Notes: generated by a model not told the origin, from the sequence alone. DNA of 64,000 nucleotides from Oidiodendron maius Zn (GCA_000827325.1 KN832872.1:1736001-1800000); one strand, 5' to 3'. Positions 9,412-19,488 are shown, numbered from the stretch's first letter. Program-made: numbers and translations.

Positions 9412-11358
9412 ATGTGTCGAGGAACTGTGCTTATTTACCGCTGTTGCGGGGAACGACGAATAATACCTGACAGCGACGATGACCGCTGCACAGAGGAAGA
9501 AATTGCTCATCCCTCCCATAGAGTAATGGGACGCAGAGTCCGACTTCGGCTCTGTAATAGATGTAGGAGAAACCGCGAAGAAGAGGAACAACGATATGTT
9601 GAAGCAACGGGACGCGCCAAGGCTCTTCTGGAATATCTTCGAGGTGACCGAGAATTCCCTTTCAATGATGAAGAACTTGCAAGAAGACAATTCCGTCCAC
9701 GCGCTAGAGAGACACGAGATAGAATTCTTCGAGCAGAAGATGTAACAATAGCGAGGCAGTTGATCTCGGAACTTGCAGTGGCAGAAGTGAATCAACGGGT
9801 TAATGCTACTCAGCCAATATTCCCATCCGCGAATAGTCCACCAGAGGAAGCCAGCCATCAGACTCCCCTCTGCTTCCGCGACTGGTCGAGGGAAAACCAC
9901 CAGAACATCTCAGATGAGACACTTGATCAGGAAATAGAAAGCTACCTCGAGTATCTCAGGGGCTTCCCTGATATCAATTACCCGGCCAGGTTTATAGCGG
10001 GAGCGCGAGAAATACTCCGTGACGCATACAGCGCCTTAGAATATGTGCCCGAAGACGAGACTGGCCATTTAATGACGTTCAACACATATATTCGCTCAGC
10101 GAACCCTCCAATCCCAGAAACCTTTGGGTATTTTGGACAAGGAGAAGAGGCGTATGCGAGCTATTTGTTAAGTGATGGCACACTTAACCACTTGTGGCGC
10201 TTTCGGAACTTTCGACGAAATATAGGGCATCAAATTCGAACATATCTGAGTACCTTGACCCCGACTAGCACTATCCGAGAGGAACGCATTCTGACGTTCA
10301 GAGAGTGGACAGTGAGCAACATCCGCGTGTTCGACCCTCCGCCTTCGGCAGAAATCCAGCTTCGGATGGACATTAATGACTATGAGCATGCTTACCTCGG
10401 CCAGAGAGCCGATGCGGCAACGCTTCTCGAGTTCCGTGATCTTCGTGACTGCATCCGTACTCATGATACAGTAGGTTTTCAGTTCTATCCGCACACCGAG
10501 GGCGTCGACTCCTTTCGAGATTGGCTATCCGAAAACATAGCGCTGACATGGCATGAGGCTCTCGAAAACTATCCCTTATACCTTGAACGAGGCGGACACC
10601 ACCAGCTCGTCCGGCGCTTCGAACAAGCCCGCGATGAACGTGCCCGCGAGGATCGACGAGTATTCGAAGGGCTGCCGAGAGATGACTCTGATGTGATACC
10701 AGATCCCCTTCCAAGCGCAATTGCTACGTCAGAGTGGCATCTAGGCTACCTGCTTATTGACCTCTGCTTCCGATTTGCTGCTCAACTCTCCACTTCAAGA
10801 CAGCATCTTCCAACGCTAATTTCTGTGGCATTATTGACACTAGGAAGACTGGTCCATCGCTACCGAACTGCAACTTCTGCAGGTCGCCATCTGAGGCTCG
10901 ACGAATGGGACAGCATTAACGTAGATATTCGTGAAATCGCCATGGCCTTCTCACTTGACTGGCCCCAAAGACATCCTCTGCCCTCCCGACCGGCGCAAGT
11001 GGCACAACAAACCCAAGGCCTCGGTGTCGGCATCGGCGCCGATAACCTCGTAAGTCCCATTTCAGTTCATGAGAATCATTTTAGTTCCGAGCCCTCTCGG
11101 GCTGGAGATGACGAACCAGGGCAGCTCTTCGACGAGCCGGAACCCATGGACTTTGATGATCCTCCAAGCCCACGCGACAATGCTCAATGGGCACATATCG
11201 GGCTAAATGTACAGCCGGGAGGAGCTTCCAACAGAGCCGAGAATTGGTGGAATAGAGACTTCTTTGATACGCCGAGAGTACAAGAGCACGGGAATCCTCC
11301 CCCGCGAATGTCAGACTCGGATGGCGATGAAATGAGTGATCTAGATGAGTTAGCATAG
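9412..11358 (+). CDS. Unknown 648-residue protein with about 70-residue internal repeats
   Basis: This is a long single-exon gene whose family I do not recognise. The start (ATGTGTCGAGG, MCRG) resembles a class of fungal hypothetical proteins beginning with a cysteine cluster: C2, C11, C12, C26, C48 and C51 (LCNRCRR) could bind a metal. Residues 150-415 are a divergent repeat with anchors FRDW (155), FNTY (223), FREW (297) and FRDW (368), spaced 68, 74 and 71 residues. Each is followed about 25 residues later by a Y-L/Y-A-Y-L segment and an Arg-rich helix with LxxF. Residues 70-106 look like half of an earlier unit. A hydrophobic helix (LISVALLTLGRLV, about 470) and an acidic tail (DSDGDEMSDLDE) follow. 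There is no signal peptide. It is probably nuclear or cytosolic. Confidence 0.8.
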   Translation: MCRGTVLIYRCCGERRIIPDSDDDRCTEEEIAHPSHRVMGRRVRLRLCNRCRRNREEEEQRYVEATGRAKALLEYLRGDREFPFNDEELARRQFRPRARETRDRILRAEDVTIARQLISELAVAEVNQRVNATQPIFPSANSPPEEASHQTPLCFRDWSRENHQNISDETLDQEIESYLEYLRGFPDINYPARFIAGAREILRDAYSALEYVPEDETGHLMTFNTYIRSANPPIPETFGYFGQGEEAYASYLLSDGTLNHLWRFRNFRRNIGHQIRTYLSTLTPTSTIREERILTFREWTVSNIRVFDPPPSAEIQLRMDINDYEHAYLGQRADAATLLEFRDLRDCIRTHDTVGFQFYPHTEGVDSFRDWLSENIALTWHEALENYPLYLERGGHHQLVRRFEQARDERAREDRRVFEGLPRDDSDVIPDPLPSAIATSEWHLGYLLIDLCFRFAAQLSTSRQHLPTLISVALLTLGRLVHRYRTATSAGRHLRLDEWDSINVDIREIAMAFSLDWPQRHPLPSRPAQVAQQTQGLGVGIGADNLVSPISVHENHFSSEPSRAGDDEPGQLFDEPEPMDFDDPPSPRDNAQWAHIGLNVQPGGASNRAENWWNRDFFDTPRVQEHGNPPPRMSDSDGDEMSDLDELA

Positions 11359-11969
11359 ATGACTGTGGAAGTGGCCAGACGGCGCACTGAAGATAGGGAA
11401 GGATATACCCGGCCGCAACAAGAAGCGAATGCAACAGGAGACAAGAGCGGTGATATATGGAGTGCACATTACTACGGAATAAAATGAACAGGTGGCGTTA
11501 GAGTATTGGTAGGCTATCATTTCCATTTATCAGGTACGTTTTAATTTGCAAGATTCCTCATCTTGTAGGTATGTTAAGGAATTTATCTCTTTGTTAGCCA
11601 TCCGCGGCTCGCCAGGCATTTCGTTGTGAATCCTTTGTGTGAAGTATGGAAGGTACGTATTTGCACGCATTCGAAGGTATCACTGCTCATACGGCGATGG
11701 TTTAATTGATATGCTTTTATTCGCCTGTGCCGTCTATCATACAAGATAGTTGTATCCAACGATGAAGAGGGGCGTTCTCTGCTGCATCCAGGTCCCGTCT
11801 ATTAACAAATATGCTATGACAACTCCGCCATATATGTATATACAAAGAAAAGAGTGCTGCTGTGGCGACTCAGTGCCGATCAGCTGTATTGTGTATTAAA
11901 GAGATATGAGGCCGTAGACCGCTCAATGACATGAAAAACATTCACCAAAACAAATGCCGCTTATGCCGC
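11359..11969. other. Intergenic between convergent genes
   Basis: About 610 bp lie between two facing stop codons. It probably holds both 3' untranslated regions. No gene, RNA or repeat was recognised. Confidence 0.45.
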
Positions 11970-13914
11970 TTATGCCGCGCCCATCTCGATCTTCTTCCCC
12001 TTCACGCTCTTCCACTCGATGGTGGCGGATCCGAACAGTGACAAGGCAGCCATGATGCACGCGACGAGGAAGGATTGTGTCAGAGCATTGTTGTAAGAGA
12101 GTGTGACACCCGGGAGATCTGCCTTGTCGATGGTTTGCTGAATGGACGTGGCTCCGATCTTCAAGATAACAGTGGGATCGATCGATGGCGCGTACTTAGC
12201 GAGGTTCTCGAGCAACTTGTTGCTGAAGACGTTCTGACCAATCGAGACGAAAAGGGCTCCTCCCAAGGTCTGCACGAAGACGATGACTGAAGTTCCAATT
12301 GGGACCTGTGAGATATCGAGAACGGTCTGGACAGCAATGAGGGGCTGCTGCATGCCGAGACCGATACCGATGCCAGTGAGCGCTTGGTAGCCAATCCACA
12401 TGGAGTGGTTGGTATCCGGGTGGAACGTGAACAGTAATCCAATTCCAGCAGCAGTGAAAACAGTTGAGGCAATCATGAGTGGCGCATAATAGCCGAGGGT
12501 CGTAACACCAATTCCGGAGAGGATAGATACGAGAACCAATGTCAGGATCATAGGCAGGTTCATGATACCGGACTTGACAGCAGAAGCACCCTTGACTGCC
12601 TGGAACCAGATAGGGAGGTAGTAAATCAAAAGTAGGAAGGCCGCGCCAAGAGCGAAAGAGAAGAAGCTGGCGGCTGCCATGCTACGCTTCTTCATAATCG
12701 ACGGAGGGATGGTTGCGGAATCCTGCTTCCAGAATTGGATGCAGATGAAGATGCTGATTAAGACACCGAAAACGACGAAGAGGGCAATGATACGGCCGCT
12801 GCCCCATGCGTACTTGGTTCCACCCCATTGGAGAGCGAGCAGCAGGCAGATGATGGCGGGAATGAAGGCAATCGTACCATACAAGTCGAATTCCTTGACC
12901 CGCTCCTTCCAGCCGAGAGAAGCCACTGCAGCGCGGTCAGGCGACTTGAAGAAGATCATGATGACGAGGATGGTGATGGCACCGATAGGCAAGTTGATGA
13001 AGAAACACCATCTCCAAGTGGCTGCGCAGGGTTAGTTGGCGGTTCTTGAGGGGTATTTAAATTGACTGACCTTTATCAGTGAAGGCACCGCCGAGGAGAG
13101 GTCCCGCAACACTGGCAATACCGTACATGGCACCAATGAATCCAGTATACATTGGGCGCTTGACGAGGGGGACGGAGTATGCGACGATAATCAACGCGCC
13201 CGAAAAGATACCAGCACTGCCAACGCCTGCGACGGCTCTGCCGATGATCAGGGCAATGGAGTTCGGCGCCACGCCACAAATAAGACTCCCGAGCTCGAAG
13301 ATACCGATTGCAATGAGATACACCCATTTTATCGAGAAGTATGTGTAGAATTTACCAAAGAGCAGTTGGAAGGAGGCGGTGGTCAACAAGTACGCGGAGC
13401 CATACCAGCCGACATCTGAGGTGCACCGTCAGCGCTGCACGCAATACCCCCCATCTGAGGAAGACTCACCAGGCAAGCTGTGGAACTGATCTGTGATGTG
13501 TGGAATGGCCGTCGCAATAATGGTATTATCCAGCGCCATCAAGAACACCGATAAGCAGAGCGCCAGGCTGACGAGGTTTAGCCTTGCGCCAGTGGGATAC
13601 TCGATACCCTCGCCACTTGTCATCACTTTATTCAACTCGGCCATCGCATCCTTTGCCGACAGGACCTTTCCCAGGCCCTCTTCCTTTCCCTCCTCCTTCG
13701 CAGGAGGGGCCGCGGCGGGTACCTGCGCATCTTCGCCAGTGGAGGCGGCCTCGAGAGCCTTCTCGTCCACATCAAGGTGCTTCTCGTCGCTGGCATTCTT
13801 GTCGTCGGCGGCGAGCGTCTTCTCGTCAGCCTCGAGCGTCTTCTCGCTGACGCTCGCCGTGGGGCTCGCGACAGAGGCCGCGTCCTCCTGTCTGGGTGGT
13901 TTCTCGTCCGACAT
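11970..13914 (-). CDS. DHA2-type MFS efflux transporter (14 helices)
   Basis: This is a proton-driven plasma-membrane exporter of drugs or toxins, in the group that includes fungal toxin pumps such as TOXA and AflT-like proteins. Three exons on the minus strand (13470-13914, 13071-13415, 11970-13021) give 613 residues. After a charged N-terminus comes [20 protein letters not shown] (first helix with the ALDNTI motif), [46 protein letters not shown] (antiporter motif C) and [12 protein letters not shown], all family hallmarks in order. Residues about 20-60 hold imperfect copies of a short DEKxL unit, unusual for this family. No secondary-metabolite core gene is next to it, so the cargo is unknown. 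Confidence 0.92.
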
Positions 13915-14542
13915 AGTTCCAAATCAAGCTCCTATGCCAAACCAGAGTCGCGGGTTGAAAGCGGCAGTGGGGAAGGGAAAGAAAATTAGCTAAGGTATAT
14001 ATAATCCAAAAGAAACGCGACCGTCGAGGCAGCGTCGACAGTAGTATATTACAGGTATGCCCGGCCTGATTTTCCACCGAAGATTTCTAGACGGCTCCGG
14101 AAGGGGCTCCAGCCTGAATCTGATCCCTGATCGGATCGCGGACGCTTCGATATCCGCCCGCCCTTAAATTTGCCCAATGCAGCCAGACGGCCGGTTGCCA
14201 ATGTCGACGGCACGCGATGATGCTGGTGGTTGGTGGCCCACTAGAGCAGAAGAGGGCTTTTTGCGCCGAGTCAACTGCATCCCCGGGATCTGAGTGGCTC
14301 GTGGAGACTCCTAGAGGCTCCTAAAAGCCGGCCTCTCAAGATATGCCCATTAAATTATTCATTTTCAGAGTCTAATTGTGGCACGCCGAAGGCAACTGGC
14401 GCCCTTACGTGCATCCCGACATCGTATTGGATACCAAATCATCGTGCGGCTGCCCTCCACACATACTGTATAAGTATGTCCGGAGATCGTTGCATCCTGA
14501 ACGCCTGCCTAAATCCGGGCCACAACCCTGCGCCCGAGCCAG

Positions 14543-14601
14543 GTACACGGCCGTAAAGTACGTACAGTGCGTGGGGTACTGTAGTACGAGGTACAAGGTA
14601 C
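14543..14601. promoter_or_regulatory. GTAC-rich tract
   Basis: Seven GTAC tetramers lie in 59 bp, where chance predicts about a quarter of one. The spacing is irregular. GTAC is self-complementary, so each copy is a potential dimer site. It lies about 630 bp upstream of the DHA2 transporter start. No function is claimed. Confidence 0.35.
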
Positions 14602-14921
14602 ATACGCTATAGACCGATCTCAGGTGATCAAAACTATCATAGTCAACAAAACAAGAAATTTCACCACCTGCCGCCCGGATGCTCGACATTCCGATCATTT
14701 ATCACCGGTAATTCCGAAATGCCCTTCCGGCTGCGGCTGTCACTTCTCAATCGGCCTGCGTCGTGTAACTTAGTCATGATTGCGACATTCATGCTGCCTA
14801 CAAGACATATAATTGCAGCGCGTCGCATTTTATTTGCTGCTTCTGTAACCATGCATCCTTCGTACAAGTCCGAGAGTAGAGAAGCCCGCGGATCGGACTC
14901 CTTTTATCCGAAGCTCGGCCA

Positions 14922-14948
14922 GGCACGTGAAATAGCATGGCACGTGAT
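14922..14948. promoter_or_regulatory. Paired GGCACGTGA elements
   Basis: Two copies of GGCACGTGA lie 18 bp apart in the same direction. CACGTG is the core bound by fungal bHLH factors such as Cbf1-like or SREBP-like proteins. The pairing is seen; any function is inference. Confidence 0.35.
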
Positions 14949-15915
14949 TAGTATCCTCGAACTGGCGGGGAAGGGTGTCGCAGCGTTGATTCAAGCTCTG
15001 ACACATATATGCTAGACGAATCTCTCTTCGAGGTGCCTCTAACGGCTTTTGTTTTCTTTCAAATACTAGTCCATTAAGTCCTTTTTAGCAATTGCGCTTC
15101 TGGATCGTTTTCCTGCTTCACTGTCACTATCCTATCCGCAACTCCACATCCCATTCTTCCTATCAACAGCACATATACCCTACCACAATCACCGCAGTGG
15201 TCATATGCTTGCTTTGCTGTTAAATTTCCACTGATATTACCACATCAGTGGGAAAGGGAATGACGGTGAAACAAGCGAGAAGAAATATTTCTTCATATCC
15301 TTTAATAATACCCATCAAAGGGATCTTTCAGGAGAGAAGTTCTGCCTTATTGATACACGCTTATTGTATCTTGGGATATGTCCTCCAATTTTATTATTCT
15401 TCACGCAAGGCTCGTGCTATACAACACTCCAACGGAAAACAGCAAGGCCTCTATGGGCAGAGCTCTTAATCGAGGAAATCGAATAGACTGCTTCTTTAAT
15501 GGCTCTCTTGTTCTCGCATTCCCGTCTTTCATTACGACTACGCTTGTACGGTTATCCATGGGTGCTCTGCACTGCGCCTTTCCATCATACCTAAAGCTTA
15601 TGTCCAATTGACATAAGCATGTTGGCATTTCCAGTTCTGCTCCCACGTGGCGGAACAGTCTGTCCTATGTCTGATTCCTGATGTTACACTGCGCTTATCT
15701 TTTCTAAACACTACGAGTGTCAACGCGCACTAGACTTGGTTGCTCCCTGCAAGTATACGGCCACCTTAAATTGTATTCGGTACAACTTCAGCCACTGTGG
15801 TGTTTCATCTGATAAGTTGATCTCCCACCAGCACCTCCACACATTCCAGGCCCCCGCCTGATCGCACTCTGTACCCCGCAAAAATGCTGCTGGCACCCGC
15901 GAAGCCCCTGCTGTG

Positions 15916-15925
15916 TCGGACCGAT
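15916..15925 (-). promoter_or_regulatory. Candidate CGG-N-CCG factor site (upstream of DUF1996 gene)
   Basis: The 10-mer TCGGACCGAT occurs here; its complement is ATCGGTCCGA. The core TCGG-N-CCGA is a near-perfect palindrome with the CGG/CCG half-sites typical of dimeric Zn2Cys6 regulators. It lies about 0.67 kb upstream of the DUF1996 start. Confidence 0.4.
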
Positions 15926-16196
15926 AGAAAAACCGCCGTTGATCCTAGATATACTCCGTCTGTACATTCCATGCTGTCAGGACACCCATTTGCCAATGAT
16001 TAAGAGATGTTTATGGCAAATGTCGGCACTGCAAACTCTGCCCCACGGTTGAATCCCTGCCAAGGCTTCGGTAAAGAATTAAGGGGGCGTGTGGCTGCCT
16101 GCCGCACAACAAGATTACCCTCCTCCCGCTCCTACGTACAGCCTATATAAATATATATCTTCAACTAGATCGTGCCGCAATAAGATAACCCCATGG

Positions 16197-16206
16197 TCGG
16201 ACCGAT
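16197..16206 (-). promoter_or_regulatory. Candidate CGG-N-CCG factor site (upstream of DUF1996 gene)
   Basis: This is the second copy of TCGGACCGAT, about 390 bp upstream of the DUF1996 start, in the same orientation as the copy at 15916. One base more (GTCGGACCGAT) is shared between the two. Confidence 0.4.
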
Positions 16207-16596
16207 CCGAAGATATGGACTCTCCGCGATTCCGCGAGTGCGGATAGCCGGGAAAGTGTCATGTCCAGGCTTTGCAGATCTGGAGAGGCATTTAGCTCTC
16301 CCAGCCATTTGACCCTCCTGTTACTTTCATGGGGGGTGACCTTATCTTGTCAGGCATGGCATGGAGTCTAAGTAGCGAGGAATGTATGGCTTTTGAAGGC
16401 AAGAATGCTACCACTGTGCCGTTCAGTCTCGATGCATATTGCTACCGCATAAAGATGCCCTAGACAGCGAAATACTAAAACCCTGAAGATCCCTCGGTGT
16501 TTATTTCTGCTGAAGCTATTACAGAGGACTCGAAGATCCTCCTTACCAAGTTCTATTCCTATCCTACAGTTGCTCGCCAAGCACGTAGCGGTTATC

Positions 16597-17818
16597 ATGT
16601 TATTGACCAATCCAAAAGTCTCCAACGCCCTTGTCGGCATGCTCCTTACCGCTGCTGTCCCAGTAGTTGCTCAGCAAGGAGCATACTTTGTCCTGGAGGG
16701 CGGCGGGATGCCTTTGGTGCTCGAGAGGCGTGATCCAATTTTGAGCCCTGGACAGGTGTCCAACCATGTGCATTCCATCGTTGGAGGGAACGGATTCGCA
16801 GCGACCATGGACTTTGCACAGGCTCAGACTGCCACATGCAGCACAGTTTCACCCATCGCAGACAAAAGCAATTACTGGATGCCCAATTTATACTTCCATG
16901 ATCCCAATAATGGTAGCTTTATCCGTGTGCCGGAACAGCCCTACCATAAGATATATTACAAGTACGGAAACGGTGAGAACGAGTACGATACAGACATTGA
17001 GGAGTTTCCCCAAGAGTTCCGCATGATTGCAGGTAATATGCTCTATAGGGAAGATAAGGGAGATATTATGGGGCCTTATGGGAGCGAGTTGGGCTGGTTC
17101 TGCCATGGCGGCAACGGTTATCCTGATGTGGCTGCCGTTGGCTTCCCCACTGGGTTTACAGCATGCCCCAATGGCTTTGCTGCAGCTATTACCATGCCGT
17201 CATGCTGGAATGGTGAAGATTTCAACATCTCCAACCCTTCGGCACACATGGCCTATCCCATCGCCGATGGTATTCAGGGTTGCCCAGCTCCCTATAATGT
17301 CAAGCGCTTTCCACAAATCTTTGTAGAGTACTGGTTGAACATCAACACTTTTGATGGCCTCTACACTGCCCAGGACCAACCATTTGTCCTCTCACCAGGA
17401 GACCCAACTGGCTTCGGATTCCACGTTGACTTTGTAAGTACAAATGGCTACTCTTGACATGCCCATTTTTCTAGTTGTTTTGTTGTCGGTGATTCAGGCT
17501 AACTCTTACTTCATCTAGATCAATGGTTGGGATGTCGGTGTTCTCAACTCTATCATGCCGACTTGCAAGCCTGGCAATACTGGCAACCCGCCGCTGAGTG
17601 ATGATTCTTGCTTCGGTAACTATGGTGGCACCTTCACCAACGAAGAAATGACTTCGTGCACACAGATGCCAACTGTTGACGAGTACGTTGGATGGACTTA
17701 CGGCGAGGTCGATAACCCCGTAGGTGGTGTTCTCACATACGGAGGTGTGCTCGACGGCCTACCTGGTTGCTGCCCCATCCAATATGGACCAAATGATGCA
17801 ACTGTTCAAACATGTTAG
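16597..17818 (+). CDS. Secreted DUF1996-domain protein
   Basis: This is a secreted or cell-surface fungal protein of the DUF1996 family, whose molecular role is unknown (often called WSC-associated or wall-related). Two exons (16597-17433 and 17519-17818) give 378 residues; the intron runs from GTAAGT to ATCTAG. The ATG at 16597 gives a short N-region and a hydrophobic stretch (ALVGMLLTAAVPVVAQ) that fits a signal peptide. The family markers are present: NHVHSIVGGNGF, an early ATCSTVSPIADKSNYWMPNLY segment, FRMIAGN, CPNGFAAAITMPSCWNG, SAHMAYPI and a Cys-rich end (SCFGNYGG, GCCPIQYGPN). Conserved His residues (HVH, HMAYP) suggest a metal or sugar site. It has no WSC domain or GPI tail, so a soluble form is likely. 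It shares upstream motifs with the GH128 gene next to it. Confidence 0.9.
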
Positions 17819-18337
17819 ACGAATTATCTGCCTGCTGAGTTTTCTCCAAAGAGATATGGTCTGGTCATCAAGATTGCTTGGAGCTGATATAAGTGTTATA
17901 TTCCCACTCCAGATAAAAGGTCTGAGTGAACTTGTAAACGCATTATCTCCTAATCTTACCAATCAAGATAGCTACCTCAAGTCAATCCTGAAACACACAA
18001 AATGTGCTAGCACTTAGTAGAATTTAGATATTTTGTTTTGGGTAGTGGATTAAAATTTTATAAACCCTCCTAAATTGCACTCTCCCCGCAGCGACCCCCA
18101 ACACGAGTCTGCCAATCGACGACTAACTTTGACATTAACTTCCCATGTGCACTGAACATTTTCTCCGGAATTCCCAATTTATCCCCAGCCACCTCCGCGT
18201 GCTGCTGGAAAGCAAGCACGGATTCTCGCTAGCAAGGCTTGTCCTTCAGGGGCTATTACCCCGCGGTGTGTGAGCACTGCTTCCCGCATTCCCCGGAATG
18301 TTGCACACCGAGGGGCACAAATAACTTTCCTACTAGT

Positions 18338-18347
18338 ATCGGTCCGA
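18338..18347 (+). promoter_or_regulatory. Candidate CGG-N-CCG factor site (GH128 promoter)
   Basis: ATCGGTCCGA lies inside a longer 16-base match (CTAGTATCGGTCCGAG) that recurs about 122 bp downstream. It is about 375 bp upstream of the GH128 start. Confidence 0.4.
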
Positions 18348-18429
18348 GAGATCTTTGGGTGTAGAAGTATTACAGTTGCCGGCTGATGGCTCTCAATACT
18401 AAAGCTTGTTCTCACCACGCGCTGTACAG

Positions 18430-18441
18430 TTATTACGCCGA
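18430..18441 (+). repeat. TTATTACGCCGA motif, copy 1
   Basis: This 12-base motif recurs exactly at 18549-18560, 119 bp downstream. It alternates with the ATCGGTCCGA sites, so the order is site, motif, site, motif. That order suggests an old tandem duplication of a promoter unit of about 120 bp. Confidence 0.4.
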
Positions 18442-18459
18442 AGAATGCGTGAGCCTAGT

Positions 18460-18469
18460 ATCGGTCCGA
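18460..18469 (+). promoter_or_regulatory. Candidate CGG-N-CCG factor site (GH128 promoter), copy 2
   Basis: This is the fourth copy of ATCGGTCCGA in the 15.9-18.5 kb interval, preceded by CTAGT as in the copy at 18338. It is about 250 bp upstream of the GH128 start. Confidence 0.4.
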
Positions 18470-18548
18470 GCGCTCTCAAAGGGAGGATTTTTGTAAACAA
18501 GGGAGCTCTTGAGCATCAGCGTCAGAGGTGTTTTCTGCCTCTATTTCC

Positions 18549-18560
18549 TTATTACGCCGA
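18549..18560 (+). repeat. TTATTACGCCGA motif, copy 2
   Basis: This is an exact second copy of the 12-base motif at 18430, on the same strand, followed here by GATCATATGC rather than AGAATGCGTG. Confidence 0.4.
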
Positions 18561-18720
18561 GATCATATGCCGCTGTGCTGGAGAGGAGATTGCTATTCAG
18601 GTAGCAATTTCACGCTTCGCCTAGGGAGAAAAGTATATAAACTCCAAAGATGTCCTCAAAATCATGTAGACAACATCCAAAAAGCACCATCACTTCTTCA
18701 AACTCATATCTACAGCTAAG

Positions 18721-19488
18721 ATGACTTTCTCTCGCGGTTCTCAGCTCGCTGTCGCAGTCCTTGCTCTGGTCTCCAAAGCTACTGCCGCGTCTGGCAAGCG
18801 GGGCCTCAACTACAACGACGCGACTTGGGCAAACTACTTCAAGGGCTACTCAGAAATCACATGGGGTTACAACTGGGGCTGGCCCTCTAATGGGCTAGAC
18901 GCCTCCTTTGAGTTCGTCCCTATGCTCTGGGGCGTACCCTCCGCAGCAGACCCAGACTGGACCAACGCTTGCAGCGCCGCCAAAAACTGCCTGACATACA
19001 ACGAGCCCGATCTCAGCTCCCAGGCAAACACTATTCCCAGCGTGGCCGCCACCGGCTACCAGACTTACGTTCAGCCCCTCGCAGGTAAGGCCCGCCTCGG
19101 CGGCCCCGCTGTCACAAACGGCGGCTACGGCGCGCTGCCCTATATAGGCCTGGGCTGGCTGGACTCGTTCCTCGCGGACTGCACAGGCTGTGAGATCGAC
19201 TTCATGCCAGTGCACTGGTACGACAACGCGAGCGCCGCGGTATTCGAGGCGTACTTGACCGAGGCGCACAGTCGGTCCGGCGGCAAGCCCATCTGGGTGA
19301 CGGAGTTCATGTTGCAGGACAGCGAGGCTGCACAGATTGCTTTCCTCCAGGAGGTCATGCCGTGGATGGACTCGCAGAGCTGGATCGAGCGGTACTCGTA
19401 CTTCGGCGTCTTTGAGGACTTCTTGATCAACGGCGCTGGTGCTGGGCTGTCGAGTATTGGACAGACGTACGCTACATATACTGGTTAG
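18721..19488 (+). CDS. Secreted GH128-type beta-1,3-glucanase (Asl1-like)
   Basis: This glycoside hydrolase acts on beta-1,3-glucan and is secreted to the wall or medium. The gene is a single exon of 255 residues starting at 18721 after a clear TATA-like box. Residues 1-22 form a signal peptide (LAVAVLALVSKATAAS). The GH128 barrel follows: KRGLNYNDATW, ITWGYNWGW, FVPMLWG, LTYNEPD with acid/base Glu95, a GGPAVTNGG strand, IDFMPVHWYDN, and IWVTEFMLQD with nucleophile Glu195. It ends in QSWIERYSYFGVFEDFLI as in the family. The length is normal and there is no carbohydrate-binding module or GPI signal. It could serve in wall remodelling or in degrading foreign glucan. Confidence 0.93.
   Translation: MTFSRGSQLAVAVLALVSKATAASGKRGLNYNDATWANYFKGYSEITWGYNWGWPSNGLDASFEFVPMLWGVPSAADPDWTNACSAAKNCLTYNEPDLSSQANTIPSVAATGYQTYVQPLAGKARLGGPAVTNGGYGALPYIGLGWLDSFLADCTGCEIDFMPVHWYDNASAAVFEAYLTEAHSRSGGKPIWVTEFMLQDSEAAQIAFLQEVMPWMDSQSWIERYSYFGVFEDFLINGAGAGLSSIGQTYATYTG

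Larger units (their letters stand above)
13915..16596. other. Gene-free 2.7 kb stretch with repeated short motifs
   Basis: I find no coding sequence here; open frames are under 100 codons and carry no recognisable motif. It includes the promoter of the DHA2 gene (left, minus strand) and of the DUF1996 gene (right). Listed separately are a GTAC-rich tract, a paired CACGTGA element and two TCGGACCGAT sites. An AT-rich TATATAAATATATAT run lies at about 16143-16158. Most of the interval is otherwise featureless to the eye. Confidence 0.5.
17819..18720. promoter_or_regulatory. Upstream region of the GH128 gene, with duplicated motifs
   Basis: About 900 bp lie between the DUF1996 stop and the GH128 start. 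It holds two ordered motif pairs: CTAGTATCGGTCCGAG near 18334 and 18456, and TTATTACGCCGA at 18430 and 18549. A TATA-like AGTATATAAACT at about 18632 lies some 85 bp before the ATG and is a likely core promoter. No gene is seen. Confidence 0.5.

Noticed and set aside
9406-9900. 164-codon open frame antisense to the repeat protein
   Set aside because: It is an antisense shadow with no recognisable content; the plus-strand frame is 648 codons with internal repeats.
13493-13993. 166-codon open frame antisense to the DHA2 gene
   Set aside because: It mirrors the Lys/Glu/Ala-rich N-terminus of the real transporter; its Ser/Ala-rich product is a by-product of that composition.
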